DNA from: S5-A14a sp022766365
GTDB taxonomy: Bacteria > Bacillota > Clostridia > Peptostreptococcales > Anaerovoracaceae
DNA length: 64,000 nt
Reading direction: 5' to 3' (one strand)
Assembly (NCBI GenBank): GCA_050313295.1
Contig: JBNPLD010000003.1
The translations under genes were made by a program, and so were the position numbers. Numbering within the stretch: the first letter of the stretch is position 1; each line of letters starts with the position of its first letter. The notes under the pieces were generated by a model, which saw nothing but the letters and a program-made list of their open reading frames with translations, was not told the origin of the DNA and ran no database searches. Below are positions 25,030-34,506 of this stretch, piece after piece.

Positions 25030-26775
25030 TTATAATTTCTTTGAATTTACCTCATCAACAAGTTTACCTTTAAGATCCTCAATATCCATTACACCAAGTT
25101 CCCCGACCTTTGTGGATCTCACAGAAGCGGTTCCCGCTTCCTGCTCTCTCTCTCCAATAACCAGAATATAATTGACTCTCTGGTTTCTTGCCTCTCTCAG
25201 CTTGTAACCGATTTTTTCGTTTCTGATATCCACTTCAACTCTCAGACCTGCTTCTCTTAGTTCATTTGCGACACCGCTTGCATAGTCCGCAAAAGCTTCT
25301 GCAACAGTCAAAACTTTAACCTGAACCGGTGCAAGCCACAGAGGGAATTTCCCGGCAAAGTGCTCAATGAGTATGCCTATAAATCTTTCTATAGATCCGA
25401 ATATTACTCTATGAATCATAACAGGTCTGTGCTTGTGGTTATCACTTCCGACATATGTCAGATCAAACCTCTGAGGCATTTGCATGTCAAGCTGAATCGT
25501 TCCACACTGCCATGTTCTTCCCAGAGAATCTTCCAGGTGGAAGTCTAATTTCGGGCCGTAAAAAGCACCGTCGCCCTCGTTTATTACATATGGAATCCCT
25601 TTGTCTTCGATAGCTTCTTTCAAAGCATTTTCAGCCATGCTCCATTCCCCATCTGTGCCCATGGAATCCTCAGGTCTTGTGGATAGCTCCACGTGATACT
25701 TAAAGCCAAACAACTTATAAACATCGTCAATGAAATTCACAACTCCGAGAATCTCATCCTTTACCTGTTCAGGCAGCATGAAAATATGTGCATCATCCTG
25801 AGTAAATGTTCTTACTCTCATAAGTCCATGCAGAGCGCCGGATAACTCATGTCTGTGAACCTGTCCCATCTCAGCAAGTCTTATTGGAAGATCTCGATAT
25901 GAATGCATAGTTCTCTTATACGCAAGCATAGCTCCCGGGCAATTCATTGGTTTGATAGCATAATCTTCATCATCGATCTTGGTAAAATACATATTGTCTT
26001 TATAGTGATCCCAGTGTCCGGAAGTTCTCCATAGCTGCTCGTTGAGAATGAGAGGTGTCTTGATTTCATCATAGCCTCTCTTTGCATGCTCTTCTCTCCA
26101 GTAATTCTCGAGTTGAGTCCTCAAGATCATTCCCTTAGGTAAGAAAAACGGAAATCCCGGGCCCTCTTCATAAAGGGCAAACAAATCCATCTCTTTACCT
26201 ATTTTTCTATGGTCTCTCTTTTTAGCTTCTTCGATTTTTGCAAGATAATCATCAAGTTCAGCCTGGCTTGGGAATGATGTTCCATAAATTCTTTGAAGCA
26301 TTTTGTTATGCTCATCACCCCTCCAATATGCTCCGGCTACTGACGTTAGTTTAACAGCCTTGATCTGTCCTGTTGAATCCATGTGCGGTCCTGCACACAG
26401 ATCTGTAAAGTCTCCCTGCTTATAAAAAGAAATCACTGCGTCCTCCGGAAGGTCCTCTATCAACTCAACCTTGTAGTCTTCCCCGGCTCTCTTCTCAAGT
26501 TCAATAGCTTCTTTTCTTGGCAGTTCAAACCTTTCTATCGGATAGTTTGCCTGGATTATCCTTTTCATTTCCTTCTGAATTTTTAAAAGGTCCTGATCGG
26601 TTATCTTATGTTCCATGTCTATATCATAGTAGAACCCGTTTTCTATAGCAGGTCCTATAGCTAACTTTGCATTCGGCCACAGCTTCTTAACTGCTTGTGC
26701 CATGATATGCGACGACGTATGTCTGTACCTATGTCTGACTTCTTCTGAACTAAAATCTATCTTATCTTTTGCCAT
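25030..26775 (-). CDS. thrS: Threonyl-tRNA synthetase lacking the TGS domain
   Basis: A 581-residue class II synthetase attaching threonine to tRNA-Thr. It starts directly at the editing (N2) domain, with RYRHTSSHIMAQAVKKLWPN in place of the normal N-terminal TGS (N1) domain of about 60 residues; there is no room for one in the 120 bases upstream. The editing domain includes HxxxH (HTSSH) and DLCAGPH; the catalytic domain has MNCPGAML, HRHELSGALHGLMR and the C-terminal anticodon-binding domain starts near residue 480. AGAGGA precedes the ATG. No T-box leader is visible. Confidence 0.95.
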   Translation of the reverse strand: MAKDKIDFSSEEVRHRYRHTSSHIMAQAVKKLWPNAKLAIGPAIENGFYYDIDMEHKITDQDLLKIQKEMKRIIQANYPIERFELPRKEAIELEKRAGEDYKVELIEDLPEDAVISFYKQGDFTDLCAGPHMDSTGQIKAVKLTSVAGAYWRGDEHNKMLQRIYGTSFPSQAELDDYLAKIEEAKKRDHRKIGKEMDLFALYEEGPGFPFFLPKGMILRTQLENYWREEHAKRGYDEIKTPLILNEQLWRTSGHWDHYKDNMYFTKIDDEDYAIKPMNCPGAMLAYKRTMHSYRDLPIRLAEMGQVHRHELSGALHGLMRVRTFTQDDAHIFMLPEQVKDEILGVVNFIDDVYKLFGFKYHVELSTRPEDSMGTDGEWSMAENALKEAIEDKGIPYVINEGDGAFYGPKLDFHLEDSLGRTWQCGTIQLDMQMPQRFDLTYVGSDNHKHRPVMIHRVIFGSIERFIGILIEHFAGKFPLWLAPVQVKVLTVAEAFADYASGVANELREAGLRVEVDIRNEKIGYKLREARNQRVNYILVIGEREQEAGTASVRSTKVGELGVMDIEDLKGKLVDEVNSKKL

Positions 26776-26897
26776 GTGTTTTCCTCTTTGTTTAATCCTA
26801 ATCTATTATGTATATGATACGTTATTGCATTTAATTACTATTATGTTGATAAATGTATTTTAGCTGTTAATAAACATAAAGTTCATTGACAACCCTA

Positions 26898-28193
26898 TCA
26901 ACCTGCCGGATTTGAAGGGTTATTTCCGGGCTGATCCTCTCCTCCCGGATCAGGTGCCGGATTCTGCCCGGGATCCGGTACCGGTGGCGGACCCGGGTTA
27001 GGATTTGTATTCGGGTTCGGTGATGAAGAGCCCGGTGTGTCAGGAGTCACCGGATTAGCAGGTTTATCATTGGTTTCCTGTCTCGTCTCAGGTTCCTTAG
27101 GTGTTTCTGCCGGATCCGGCGCCGGTTCCTCCGGCGGAACGACATCAGGATCCATCACGTAATTGCCACTGCCTGCCAGAGCTTCTATTCTATTACTTAT
27201 TGTCATTGACTTCTGGGATGGTATATAGTTACTTCTGCCGAAAATTCTCCTGTGGAATTCGATAACATTCTTCTCCAGGTTATCGGGGATTACATAATAT
27301 ACGCCATCGATCAATCCCCCCGTCAGATAGTAAGGGAATCCTGCGCTTGTTTCGATCTTGTATTTAGGCACTCGTGCTACAAGACTGAGGATATCCGTCT
27401 TGTCAATATTTGTCTTGATTAGAGGCATGGTTACTTTCAACACCTTGTCAATAGTCTTAGGATCAGATTTCTTAAGCTTATTCAATAGGACCTCTATAAC
27501 AGTCCTCATTCTCTCAGTTCGCTTGAAATCATCTCCGACTCCATATCGCATCCTGCCGTACCCAACTGCCTGATATCCGTCCACTTTCTGCTTGCCGGGT
27601 TTGGTTACTTTTGTATATTTGCCGTCTCCAACCACTCTTGCGGTTTCCTCTGTACAAGCATTCATCTCGTCGATTTCGTAATCTTCGATGTTCAAAGTAA
27701 TGCCCCCTGCAGCATTAATCATATCCACCACGGTTTTCCAGTTGATTACTACAAACTTATCAACATTAATATCCATGGCCTGATTCAATGTCTTGACTGT
27801 CTCCGCGGGACCACCGTATGCAAAAGCGTGGGTTGTCTTGTCATATTTCTTAGAGTCTCCCATTTTCAGCATAGTATCCCTGTATATAGATGTCAGCTTG
27901 ACCTTATTTGTCTTCTCCTCAAGGCTTAAAAGGATTATAGCATCTGTACGACTTCCCTTGGTATGCTTCATATCTCTGCTATCCACACCCATGATAAGAA
28001 TATTCACATAGCCATCAACATCGACCATTCCCAAATCGTCCTTGTTAACATCTACTTTATCCAATTTATCCAGCATATGATTAGCATAAATAAAAGCACC
28101 TATGCCCACCCCCATGACGATCACAAGAATGGAAATTAGAATCATCTGCCAGAGCTTCATCTTTTTCCGTCTGCCTCTACCGGGTTTCTCCAT
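26898..28193 (-). CDS. LytR-CpsA-Psr family cell-wall ligase
   Basis: A 431-residue LCP enzyme that transfers lipid-linked glycopolymers such as teichoic acids to peptidoglycan. A basic N-terminal cytoplasmic stretch (GRGRRKKMK), one membrane helix (about residues 14-36) and the extracellular LCP catalytic domain (about 65-260) are visible; the pattern NILIMGVDSRD and the arginine-bearing KLTSIYRDTML and GDFKRTERMRT motifs are conserved. The last 80 residues are a Pro/Asn/Asp/Gly-rich low-complexity tail that probably spans the wall. ATG 28193 is chosen for the AAGGGGAAG site; the open frame extends five codons upstream without one. Confidence 0.9.
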   Translation of the reverse strand: MEKPGRGRRKKMKLWQMILISILVIVMGVGIGAFIYANHMLDKLDKVDVNKDDLGMVDVDGYVNILIMGVDSRDMKHTKGSRTDAIILLSLEEKTNKVKLTSIYRDTMLKMGDSKKYDKTTHAFAYGGPAETVKTLNQAMDINVDKFVVINWKTVVDMINAAGGITLNIEDYEIDEMNACTEETARVVGDGKYTKVTKPGKQKVDGYQAVGYGRMRYGVGDDFKRTERMRTVIEVLLNKLKKSDPKTIDKVLKVTMPLIKTNIDKTDILSLVARVPKYKIETSAGFPYYLTGGLIDGVYYVIPDNLEKNVIEFHRRIFGRSNYIPSQKSMTISNRIEALAGSGNYVMDPDVVPPEEPAPDPAETPKEPETRQETNDKPANPVTPDTPGSSSPNPNTNPNPGPPPVPDPGQNPAPDPGGEDQPGNNPSNPAG

Positions 28194-28313
28194 AACTTCC
28201 CCTTTCAATTTTCGGTTATAATTTTCACTTACACATTTCGATGTTTAAATCTCAAAGAGTACAACAAAATCAGTTTACCACAAATACCTCTCTTTTACCA
28301 TATTTTTTACCTG

Positions 28314-29675
28314 TCATTGTATAACTTCATTCAGCCATATCCCGGACCTGAACCTTTTCCTTACAATAAAGATTCTTGTAATCTCAATAACGGCACTTAA
28401 AGCAATCACTCCGGGAAGGCTTAATTTCAAAACAAGCACGCCAAAGAATGCCGTTGGGACTTGCAGCAGCATGGTGAAAACAAACTCAAGCTTCATACAG
28501 AATACTGTATCGCCACCGGCCCTCAAAATTCCGACTACATACATATAAGCTATCATCTTCGGAGCCATGACAACTGCCATTACAATAATCGTCCTAACTA
28601 TAAGAGCGTTTGTATCTTCATTAAAATCATAGAAGCCCGTAATAGGTTTAGCAATCAAAATGAGCAAAACACCAAGGACTAAATTTAAAATCCATGTGAG
28701 TCTCATAGCCTTCTTACCACACTCATACGCTATGTCCAATTCCTTCTTTCCTACATATTCTCCTATAATCATCGCCGTACTATTCCCTACCCCAAAGTAA
28801 AAGCTTTGAAGCATTTCTGTTACAACATTGGCTATCTGAGCTGTTGCCAAGGCAGAAGTACCAAGGAGACCATACGCTGCAAATATAAGGGCCATAGACC
28901 CTGACCAGATAGACTCGGTTACCATAACCGGTAATGCCATCTTCATCACACCTTTAAAAAGTTTCCTGTCAAACGAAAAGTATTCTTTTATCTTTCCCCT
29001 CAACCAATGAGTTTTCTTGGTCTGTATAAAAATCCATACGCTTACAGCTTCAAAAATTCTAGCAATCAGTGTTGCCAGCGCCGCTCCCGAAACTCCCATG
29101 GCAGGAGCGCCAAATTTCCCGTAAATCAGGATATAGTTCAAAACTGCGTTGACACATAAAGCGATGAAATTGATAACAGTCACTCCGTTCAAGTCCTGAA
29201 CTGCTCTTGATTTGTAACTTATAACCATAGAAACAGCACAAAACAGATAACTGAAACATGCTATGCGAAGATACCTGGCTCCAAATCCGATTACCTCATG
29301 ACTCTGGGAAAACAAGCCGATTATCTCCGGTGCAAATGTATATGTGACAAGCACAAATAGCAAGGCTAAGGTAAGCGAAGAGATAAGGGAAATCCCTAGC
29401 ATCATTTTAACTCCATCACGTCTTCCCGCTCCGAAATACTGTGTAGTATAAACTGCCGAACCACTTAAGAATCCAAACAGAGATACGGAAAAAATAAAAT
29501 AAACCTGATTGGCCACTCCGATGGCTGCAAGAGGTTCCTCGCCCAGTTTGCCTATCATCAGAGTGTCTATCAAGTTCAGACCTATAACAATAAAATTTTG
29601 AAAAACCACGGGAATACCTATAGCTAAAATTTTACGATGATATATTCTATTATCGAATCTTTCCAGCTGACTCAT
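28314..29675 (-). CDS. MATE-family multidrug/metabolite exporter
   Basis: A 453-residue transporter of the multidrug and toxic compound extrusion family, exporting organic cations or metabolites by sodium or proton antiport. Twelve hydrophobic segments are spread over two homologous halves. The first half shows LIDTLMIGKLGEEPLAAIGVANQ, typical of the family. ATG 29675 is preceded by AAAGGAGA; a longer open frame upstream contains the promoter and is not coding. It appears monocistronic. Substrate is unknown. Confidence 0.9.
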   Translation of the reverse strand: MSQLERFDNRIYHRKILAIGIPVVFQNFIVIGLNLIDTLMIGKLGEEPLAAIGVANQVYFIFSVSLFGFLSGSAVYTTQYFGAGRRDGVKMMLGISLISSLTLALLFVLVTYTFAPEIIGLFSQSHEVIGFGARYLRIACFSYLFCAVSMVISYKSRAVQDLNGVTVINFIALCVNAVLNYILIYGKFGAPAMGVSGAALATLIARIFEAVSVWIFIQTKKTHWLRGKIKEYFSFDRKLFKGVMKMALPVMVTESIWSGSMALIFAAYGLLGTSALATAQIANVVTEMLQSFYFGVGNSTAMIIGEYVGKKELDIAYECGKKAMRLTWILNLVLGVLLILIAKPITGFYDFNEDTNALIVRTIIVMAVVMAPKMIAYMYVVGILRAGGDTVFCMKLEFVFTMLLQVPTAFFGVLVLKLSLPGVIALSAVIEITRIFIVRKRFRSGIWLNEVIQ

Positions 29676-29709
29676 ATATAAGGTCTCCTTTAAGAATATA
29701 CTTACGGTC

Positions 29710-29738
29710 ATTATACCAAAAAATTGCATTCCAAGCAA
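29710..29738 (-). promoter_or_regulatory. Promoter of the MATE exporter gene
   Basis: Minus-strand TTGCTT (complement of 29733-29738), 17-base spacer and TATAAT (complement of 29710-29715), about 35 bases upstream of the start. Confidence 0.65.
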
Positions 29739-29847
29739 AACAAATGGACCCTTTTCGGTGTAATCCCGAAACGAGCCCATTATTGCTAATCTCATCAATT
29801 ATACGCTATGGATAATCGACACTTAAACCTATATCAAAGCTCAAGAA

Positions 29848-30948
29848 TTAAGCTTCTTCAACGTTCATTTTTTCAAGTTTATCCCATTCTTTCATAATTT
29901 CAGGAATAACCTTGTACAGATCTCCAACGATACCATAATCTGCAACCTCAAAGATTGGCGCATCAGCATCCTTGTTGATGGCAACGATGATATCAGAATT
30001 CTGCATACCGGCTAAGTGCTGGATAGCTCCGGATATACCGCAAGCGAAGTAAATCTTAGGCTTAACAGTGGTCCCTGTCTGACCAACCTGGTGAGAGTGA
30101 TCAATCCATCCGGCATCTACAGCTGCCCTTGAAGATCCTACAACACCGCCAACCTTATCAGCGAATTCCTGGATTAGTTTAAATCCACTTGCATCTCCAA
30201 GTCCTCTTCCACCTGATACGATGATATCCGCATCTGTCAGAGAAACTAATTCATGAGCAGCCTTTACTACCTCAAGAACTTCTACCTTGATATCATCCTT
30301 GGTCAAGCTGTGCTTAACATTAATCGTCTCGCCTTCAAACCCTTCTCTCTTTTCGATCTTGGACATTACTCCCGGCCTTACAGTTGACATCTGAGGTCTT
30401 GTATTAGGACAGATGATTGTAGCCATGAGGTTTCCGCCGAAAGCAGGTCGAGTCATCTTTAATCCCTTATCAGGATCATCAGGATTCAAAGTAGCTGTGT
30501 TAAGAGTTGTGTTCTCCTCAGCAAACTTAATGTAGTGAGCCACACTTACATCAAGGTGTGTACAGTCAGCAGTCAGACCGGTATTAAGTCTGCCTGCAAC
30601 CCTTGGTGCAAGATCTCTTCCGATATGAGTAGCACCATATAGGAAAATTTCAGGCTTATACTCATTAACGGCATCTGTTATAACCTTCGTATAACCGTCA
30701 GTCGTATAGTTCTTAAGCAATGGATCCTCAATCAGGTACACTCTGTCAGCACCGTACTCGAAGCATTCCTTAGCCAGCCCCTTAACATCATCTCCAACGA
30801 GGAGTGCTCCGACCTTGGTGTCTCCGCCGATCTGTTCAGCCAATCTGTGAGCTTCTCCCAGGAGTTCCAGGGCAACGTTCATAAGCTTTCCCTGTCTCTG
30901 CTCTACGAACACCCAAATATGTTTGTAATCATCAAATTTATTTGCCAT
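29848..30948 (-). CDS. etfA: Electron transfer flavoprotein alpha subunit
   Basis: A 366-residue FAD-binding ETF alpha subunit. The C-terminal FAD domain is clear (VSGGRGLGDASGFKLI, VGSSRAAVDAGWI, GQTGTTVKPKIYFACGISGA). The N-terminal domain pairs with EtfB. Together with EtfB and butyryl-CoA dehydrogenase it forms the clostridial complex that couples crotonyl-CoA reduction by NADH to ferredoxin reduction. It lies 15 bases after etfB, last in bcd-etfB-etfA. Confidence 0.96.
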   Translation of the reverse strand: MANKFDDYKHIWVFVEQRQGKLMNVALELLGEAHRLAEQIGGDTKVGALLVGDDVKGLAKECFEYGADRVYLIEDPLLKNYTTDGYTKVITDAVNEYKPEIFLYGATHIGRDLAPRVAGRLNTGLTADCTHLDVSVAHYIKFAEENTTLNTATLNPDDPDKGLKMTRPAFGGNLMATIICPNTRPQMSTVRPGVMSKIEKREGFEGETINVKHSLTKDDIKVEVLEVVKAAHELVSLTDADIIVSGGRGLGDASGFKLIQEFADKVGGVVGSSRAAVDAGWIDHSHQVGQTGTTVKPKIYFACGISGAIQHLAGMQNSDIIVAINKDADAPIFEVADYGIVGDLYKVIPEIMKEWDKLEKMNVEEA

Positions 30949-30963
30949 GATTATCTATCCTCC

Positions 30964-31761
30964 TTAAACAATATGCTTCTTCTTCATGTCTGCTAGCAAG
31001 TTCTTAGCGATTTCAGCCTCTGAATCTCCCTGAACTGTGATACCCTTGCCCTTTGGCTTTGGAGTAAATGAACGGAATACATTAGTTGGGGAAGCCTTCA
31101 GACCTACAGTTGTGAGATCTACTTCCACATCAGCAGCACTCCACACCTTGATATCTTTATCCTTATTGAAGATACCCTTGATATGCATATATCTAGGCTG
31201 GTTAAGCTCTTTGATTGCCGTCAGCATGCAAGGAGTCTGAAGTTTGATCATCTCATATCCATCCTCTAGCTGTCTCTTAACCGTAATATCCTTCATGTTA
31301 TCTGCAATTTCAAACTCTTCAACATAAGTAACCTGTGGAAGGTGAAGCTTTTCAGCAATCTGTGGGCCAACCTGAGCTGTATCTCCGTCGATAGCCTGTC
31401 TTCCGGCGAAGATAAGATCGTAATCACCGATCTTCTTGATTGCTGCTGTGATTGCATTTGATGTTGCCCATGTATCGGAACCACCAACTGCACGGTCACT
31501 TAGAAGTATAGCCTCGTCAGCTCCCATTGCTATGCACTCGAACAGCATATCCTGAGCCTGCGGAGGTCCCATGGAAACAACTGTAACGTGCACATCGTCA
31601 AATTTATCCTTAATCTTCAATGCTTCCTCAAGAGCGTTAGCGTCATCATTGTTAAGAATGCTTGGTACGCCATCTCTGATTAGAGTTCCTGTCTCAGGAT
31701 TGATCTTGATCTCGTTTGTATCAGGAACCTGTTTAGCGCATACGATAATTTTAAATGCCAT
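30964..31761 (-). CDS. etfB: Electron transfer flavoprotein beta subunit
   Basis: A 265-residue ETF beta subunit. Seen are IIVCAKQVPDTNEIKI at the N terminus, the signature region VSMGPPQAQDML and DRAVGGSDTWATS, FAGRQAIDGDTAQVGPQIAE and QTPCMLTAIKELNQPRYM near the C-terminal part. In bifurcating ETFs this subunit carries the second FAD and the NADH site. It is preceded by GGAGGAG and lies 21 bases after bcd. Confidence 0.96.
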   Translation of the reverse strand: MAFKIIVCAKQVPDTNEIKINPETGTLIRDGVPSILNNDDANALEEALKIKDKFDDVHVTVVSMGPPQAQDMLFECIAMGADEAILLSDRAVGGSDTWATSNAITAAIKKIGDYDLIFAGRQAIDGDTAQVGPQIAEKLHLPQVTYVEEFEIADNMKDITVKRQLEDGYEMIKLQTPCMLTAIKELNQPRYMHIKGIFNKDKDIKVWSAADVEVDLTTVGLKASPTNVFRSFTPKPKGKGITVQGDSEAEIAKNLLADMKKKHIV

Positions 31762-31782
31762 TTTAAAACTCCTCCTACTAAA

Positions 31783-32925
31783 TTATTTGCCGATAACAGA
31801 TGCAGCAATAACGATCTTCTGAACTTCAGACGTTCCTTCATAGATCTCAGTAATCTTAGCATCTCTCATCATTCTTTCAACTGGATAATCCTTAGTGTAT
31901 CCGTAACCACCGTGCAGCTGTACGCACTTGGTAGTTACATGCATTGCTGTCTCTGCTGCGAACAATTTAGCCATTGCGGAAAACTTGCCATAAGGAAGTC
32001 CTCTGTCCTTCATGTCCGCTGCCTTGTACACTAAAAGTCTGGCTGCTTCGATTCTTGTCGCCATATCAGCCACCTCAAACTGAAGAGCCTGGAACTGTGA
32101 AAGCTTCTTGCCGAACTGCTTTCTTGCCTTCATGTAATCAATTGTTACATCAAGAGCTCCCTGAGCGATTCCAAGAGCCTGAGAAGCAATACCGATTCTT
32201 CCGCCATCCAGGGTTGACATTGCAACCTTAAATCCCTTACCAACGCCTCCAAGAAGTCTGTCCTTAGGGATTCTACAGTTCTGGAAAATAAGCTCAGTTG
32301 TAGAAGAAGCACAAATACCTAACTTATCCTCAGTTTTTCCGATTGAAAAACCAGGGTCACCCTTCTCAACGATAAATGCAGTAATTCCGTGGTTACCCTT
32401 GGACTTATCTGTCATTGCCATTATTACGAAGACATCAGCGTATCCGCCGTTAGTGATGAATACTTTAGCTCCGTTAAGAACCCACTCATCTCCATCCAGC
32501 TCAGCTCTTGTCTGCTGTCCTGCGGCGTCAGTACCTGCGTTTGGCTCGGTCAGACCGAAAGCCCCGAGGTGTTCTCCTGAAAGAAGCTTAGGAAGGTATT
32601 TTTCCTTCTGCTCCTTGGAACCCCAGTTAAAGATTGGCCAACAGCATAGAGAAGTGTGTGCAGAAACTATAACTCCTGTAGAAGCGCACACTCTTGAGAG
32701 CTCCTCTACTGTAATTGCGTAAGATACGTGATCTCCGCCGGCTCCGCCAAGTTCAGTCGGGAAAGGGATTCCCATAAATCCGTACTTAGCCATTTTTTCA
32801 ACTGTTTCTTCCGGGAATCTATGTTCCGCATCAATGTCCGCTGCAATTGGCTCAACTTCTGCTGTAGCAAATGCTCTAACGGTTTTCTTTACGAATTCTT
32901 GTTCCTTCGTTAGTGAAAAGTTCAT
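31783..32925 (-). CDS. bcd: Butyryl-CoA dehydrogenase-type acyl-CoA dehydrogenase
   Basis: A 380-residue flavoprotein converting crotonyl-CoA to butyryl-CoA, or acting on a similar short acyl-CoA. Family signatures are FGLTEPNAGTDAAGQQTRA, the GFKVAMSTLDGGRIGIASQA segment, the FAD loop QLHGGYGYTKDYPVERMMRD and the catalytic Glu in ITEIYEGTSEVQ. Being first in an operon with etfB and etfA, it is most likely the butyrate-pathway enzyme; the thiolase, crotonase and dehydrogenase partners are not in this window. A long leader of about 200 bases precedes it. Confidence 0.93.
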   Translation of the reverse strand: MNFSLTKEQEFVKKTVRAFATAEVEPIAADIDAEHRFPEETVEKMAKYGFMGIPFPTELGGAGGDHVSYAITVEELSRVCASTGVIVSAHTSLCCWPIFNWGSKEQKEKYLPKLLSGEHLGAFGLTEPNAGTDAAGQQTRAELDGDEWVLNGAKVFITNGGYADVFVIMAMTDKSKGNHGITAFIVEKGDPGFSIGKTEDKLGICASSTTELIFQNCRIPKDRLLGGVGKGFKVAMSTLDGGRIGIASQALGIAQGALDVTIDYMKARKQFGKKLSQFQALQFEVADMATRIEAARLLVYKAADMKDRGLPYGKFSAMAKLFAAETAMHVTTKCVQLHGGYGYTKDYPVERMMRDAKITEIYEGTSEVQKIVIAASVIGK

Positions 32926-33131
32926 TATAAAAATGCCTCCTTTTAATATTATAACGGTTGCTCATTGAGAAGTATTAACCGTAATTCACCGTGCTGAAAT
33001 TCTGCAATCCATAATCACTCGATTGTTCGTCATAGGTCGAGTACAAGTCGAATCATCCTATACATGAAAGACTGACTGATACTGACTATCATTTGATTCT
33101 TTTGTTACAAAAATAACAGCCATACATATTT

Positions 33132-33160
33132 ATTAAAACACTTTAGCAGCACATTTGCAA
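33132..33160 (-). promoter_or_regulatory. Promoter of bcd-etfB-etfA
   Basis: Minus-strand TTGCAA (33155-33160), 17-base spacer and TTTAAT (complement of 33132-33137). It is the best match in the 329-base gap and would give a leader of about 200 bases containing several short repeats around the word TCGA but no riboswitch pattern I know. Confidence 0.5.
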
Positions 33161-33202
33161 GTGATTTTTGTTTTTTTTTGTTATTTTTCTTGATTAATTT
33201 AA

Positions 33203-33223
33203 GAGGTGCAAAATCGGTTCACC
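33203..33223 (-). terminator. Weak terminator after thiI
   Basis: Stem AGGTG/CACCT with an 11-base loop about 30 bases after the thiI stop codon, followed on the minus strand by CTTAAATT. The T content is low, so termination may be partial. Confidence 0.35.
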
Positions 33224-33254
33224 TACTACTGCTTCAAAACTTCATATCGACTGT

Positions 33255-34457
33255 TTATCCTACTGTCTTCTCTTCAGCAGAAGCCACGGCTGCATCCACC
33301 AGGCTTTCTACATCGAGTTTCTCTTCGGATTTTAAAATTTTCTCAAGCCTTGGTTTGGTTACAGGGTGTTTAGGCAAAAATACGGTGCAGCAGTCTTCGT
33401 ATGGTTCGATAGACTTTTCATATGTTCCTATTTCTTTTGCCAAATCCATAATATCAACCTTGTCCATTCCGATGAGAGGTCTCATTACAGGCATACTGAC
33501 AGACTGATCGGTTACGACAAGTGCTTCAGCAGTCTGACTGGCAACCTGTCCGAGGTTTTCTCCTGTGATTAGCATCATATCCCTTTTCTTCTCGGCTATT
33601 TTTTCTGCAATTCTCATCATAAAACGTCGCACCAAAATAGTGGTTTCATCCTCAGGACAGTTCGTGACTATAGCTTCCTGAATAGGTAAAAGATTGATTA
33701 CCGTCATATTAATGCGACCGCAGTAGGACGAAACAATCTCGGCAAGTTCTTCCACTTTCTGTTGCGCCCTTGGGCTGGTATATGGATAGGAATGAAAATG
33801 CACTGCATCTATAAGCATACCCCTCTTAGCCATCATCCATGCGGCTACAGGAGAATCGATCCCTCCGGAGAGAAGAACCAATCCCTTGCCGTTAGTACCA
33901 AGAGGCAATCCTCCCAACCCATGGATTTTGTCCTCATATATGTATGTTCTGTCCGCACGAAGATCCACAAAAATCCTGCAATCGGGATTGTGAACATCCA
34001 CTTTAAGCACCTTACAACCTTTAAGAATACTTGCTCCGATCCGTCGAGCAATATCCGGAGACTTGACGGGGAATGATTTGTCCGCACGCTTAGCTTCAAC
34101 TTTGAATGTCCTAATCCCCCTTTCTTCTATGAGGTTGTTCATCACCTTTACAGCTTCATTTCCAATAGCATCAATATCAGATGCAGCCTCAACGGCAGGG
34201 CTGACAGACGAAACTCCGAAGACCTTTGACACCTCCCTTGTCACCTCATCCATATTGGAATCCGTAGGGACTCTTACGAATATAAGACCTTCCTTTCGTG
34301 TGATTTTTGCCCCCTTAACGTTCGCAAGGTTTTTTCTTATTCGTTCTACCAGTACTCGCTCAAAGTACGGTTTGTTCATTCCCTTCAAAGCAACCTCGCC
34401 GCATCTTACTATTAGTATTTTCTCGGTGTTAAAATTGTCAATGTTTTGTTGATTCAT
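33255..34457 (-). CDS. thiI: tRNA 4-thiouridine synthase ThiI
   Basis: A 400-residue enzyme that adenylates U8 of tRNA and inserts sulfur to make s4U; it can also serve thiamine synthesis. It has an N-terminal ferredoxin-like domain, a THUMP domain (about residues 60-165) and a PP-loop ATPase domain with LLSGGIDSPVAAWMMAKRG. The C-terminal rhodanese domain of the enterobacterial protein is absent, as in other Gram-positive ThiI. It follows a cysteine desulfurase gene by 49 bases, which supplies the persulfide sulfur. Confidence 0.95.
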   Translation of the reverse strand: MNQQNIDNFNTEKILIVRCGEVALKGMNKPYFERVLVERIRKNLANVKGAKITRKEGLIFVRVPTDSNMDEVTREVSKVFGVSSVSPAVEAASDIDAIGNEAVKVMNNLIEERGIRTFKVEAKRADKSFPVKSPDIARRIGASILKGCKVLKVDVHNPDCRIFVDLRADRTYIYEDKIHGLGGLPLGTNGKGLVLLSGGIDSPVAAWMMAKRGMLIDAVHFHSYPYTSPRAQQKVEELAEIVSSYCGRINMTVINLLPIQEAIVTNCPEDETTILVRRFMMRIAEKIAEKKRDMMLITGENLGQVASQTAEALVVTDQSVSMPVMRPLIGMDKVDIMDLAKEIGTYEKSIEPYEDCCTVFLPKHPVTKPRLEKILKSEEKLDVESLVDAAVASAEEKTVG

Positions 34458-34506
34458 ATGTCCTTTATCCTTAAAATATCATTGTTACCGAATTCTTCAG
34501 ATCTCC

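Noticed and set aside
26776..26897. T-box leader for thrS
   Set aside because: The gap is only about 120 bases and shows neither the T-box core sequence nor a terminator/antiterminator pair.
26901..27150. Tandem repeat in the tail of the LCP gene
   Set aside because: It is Pro/Asn/Gly-rich low-complexity coding sequence without a regular unit, typical of wall-spanning tails.
29750..29790. Terminator after etfA
   Set aside because: A TTTCGG/CCGAAA stem is present but it is far from the stop codon, lacks a T-run and overlaps the promoter region of the MATE gene.
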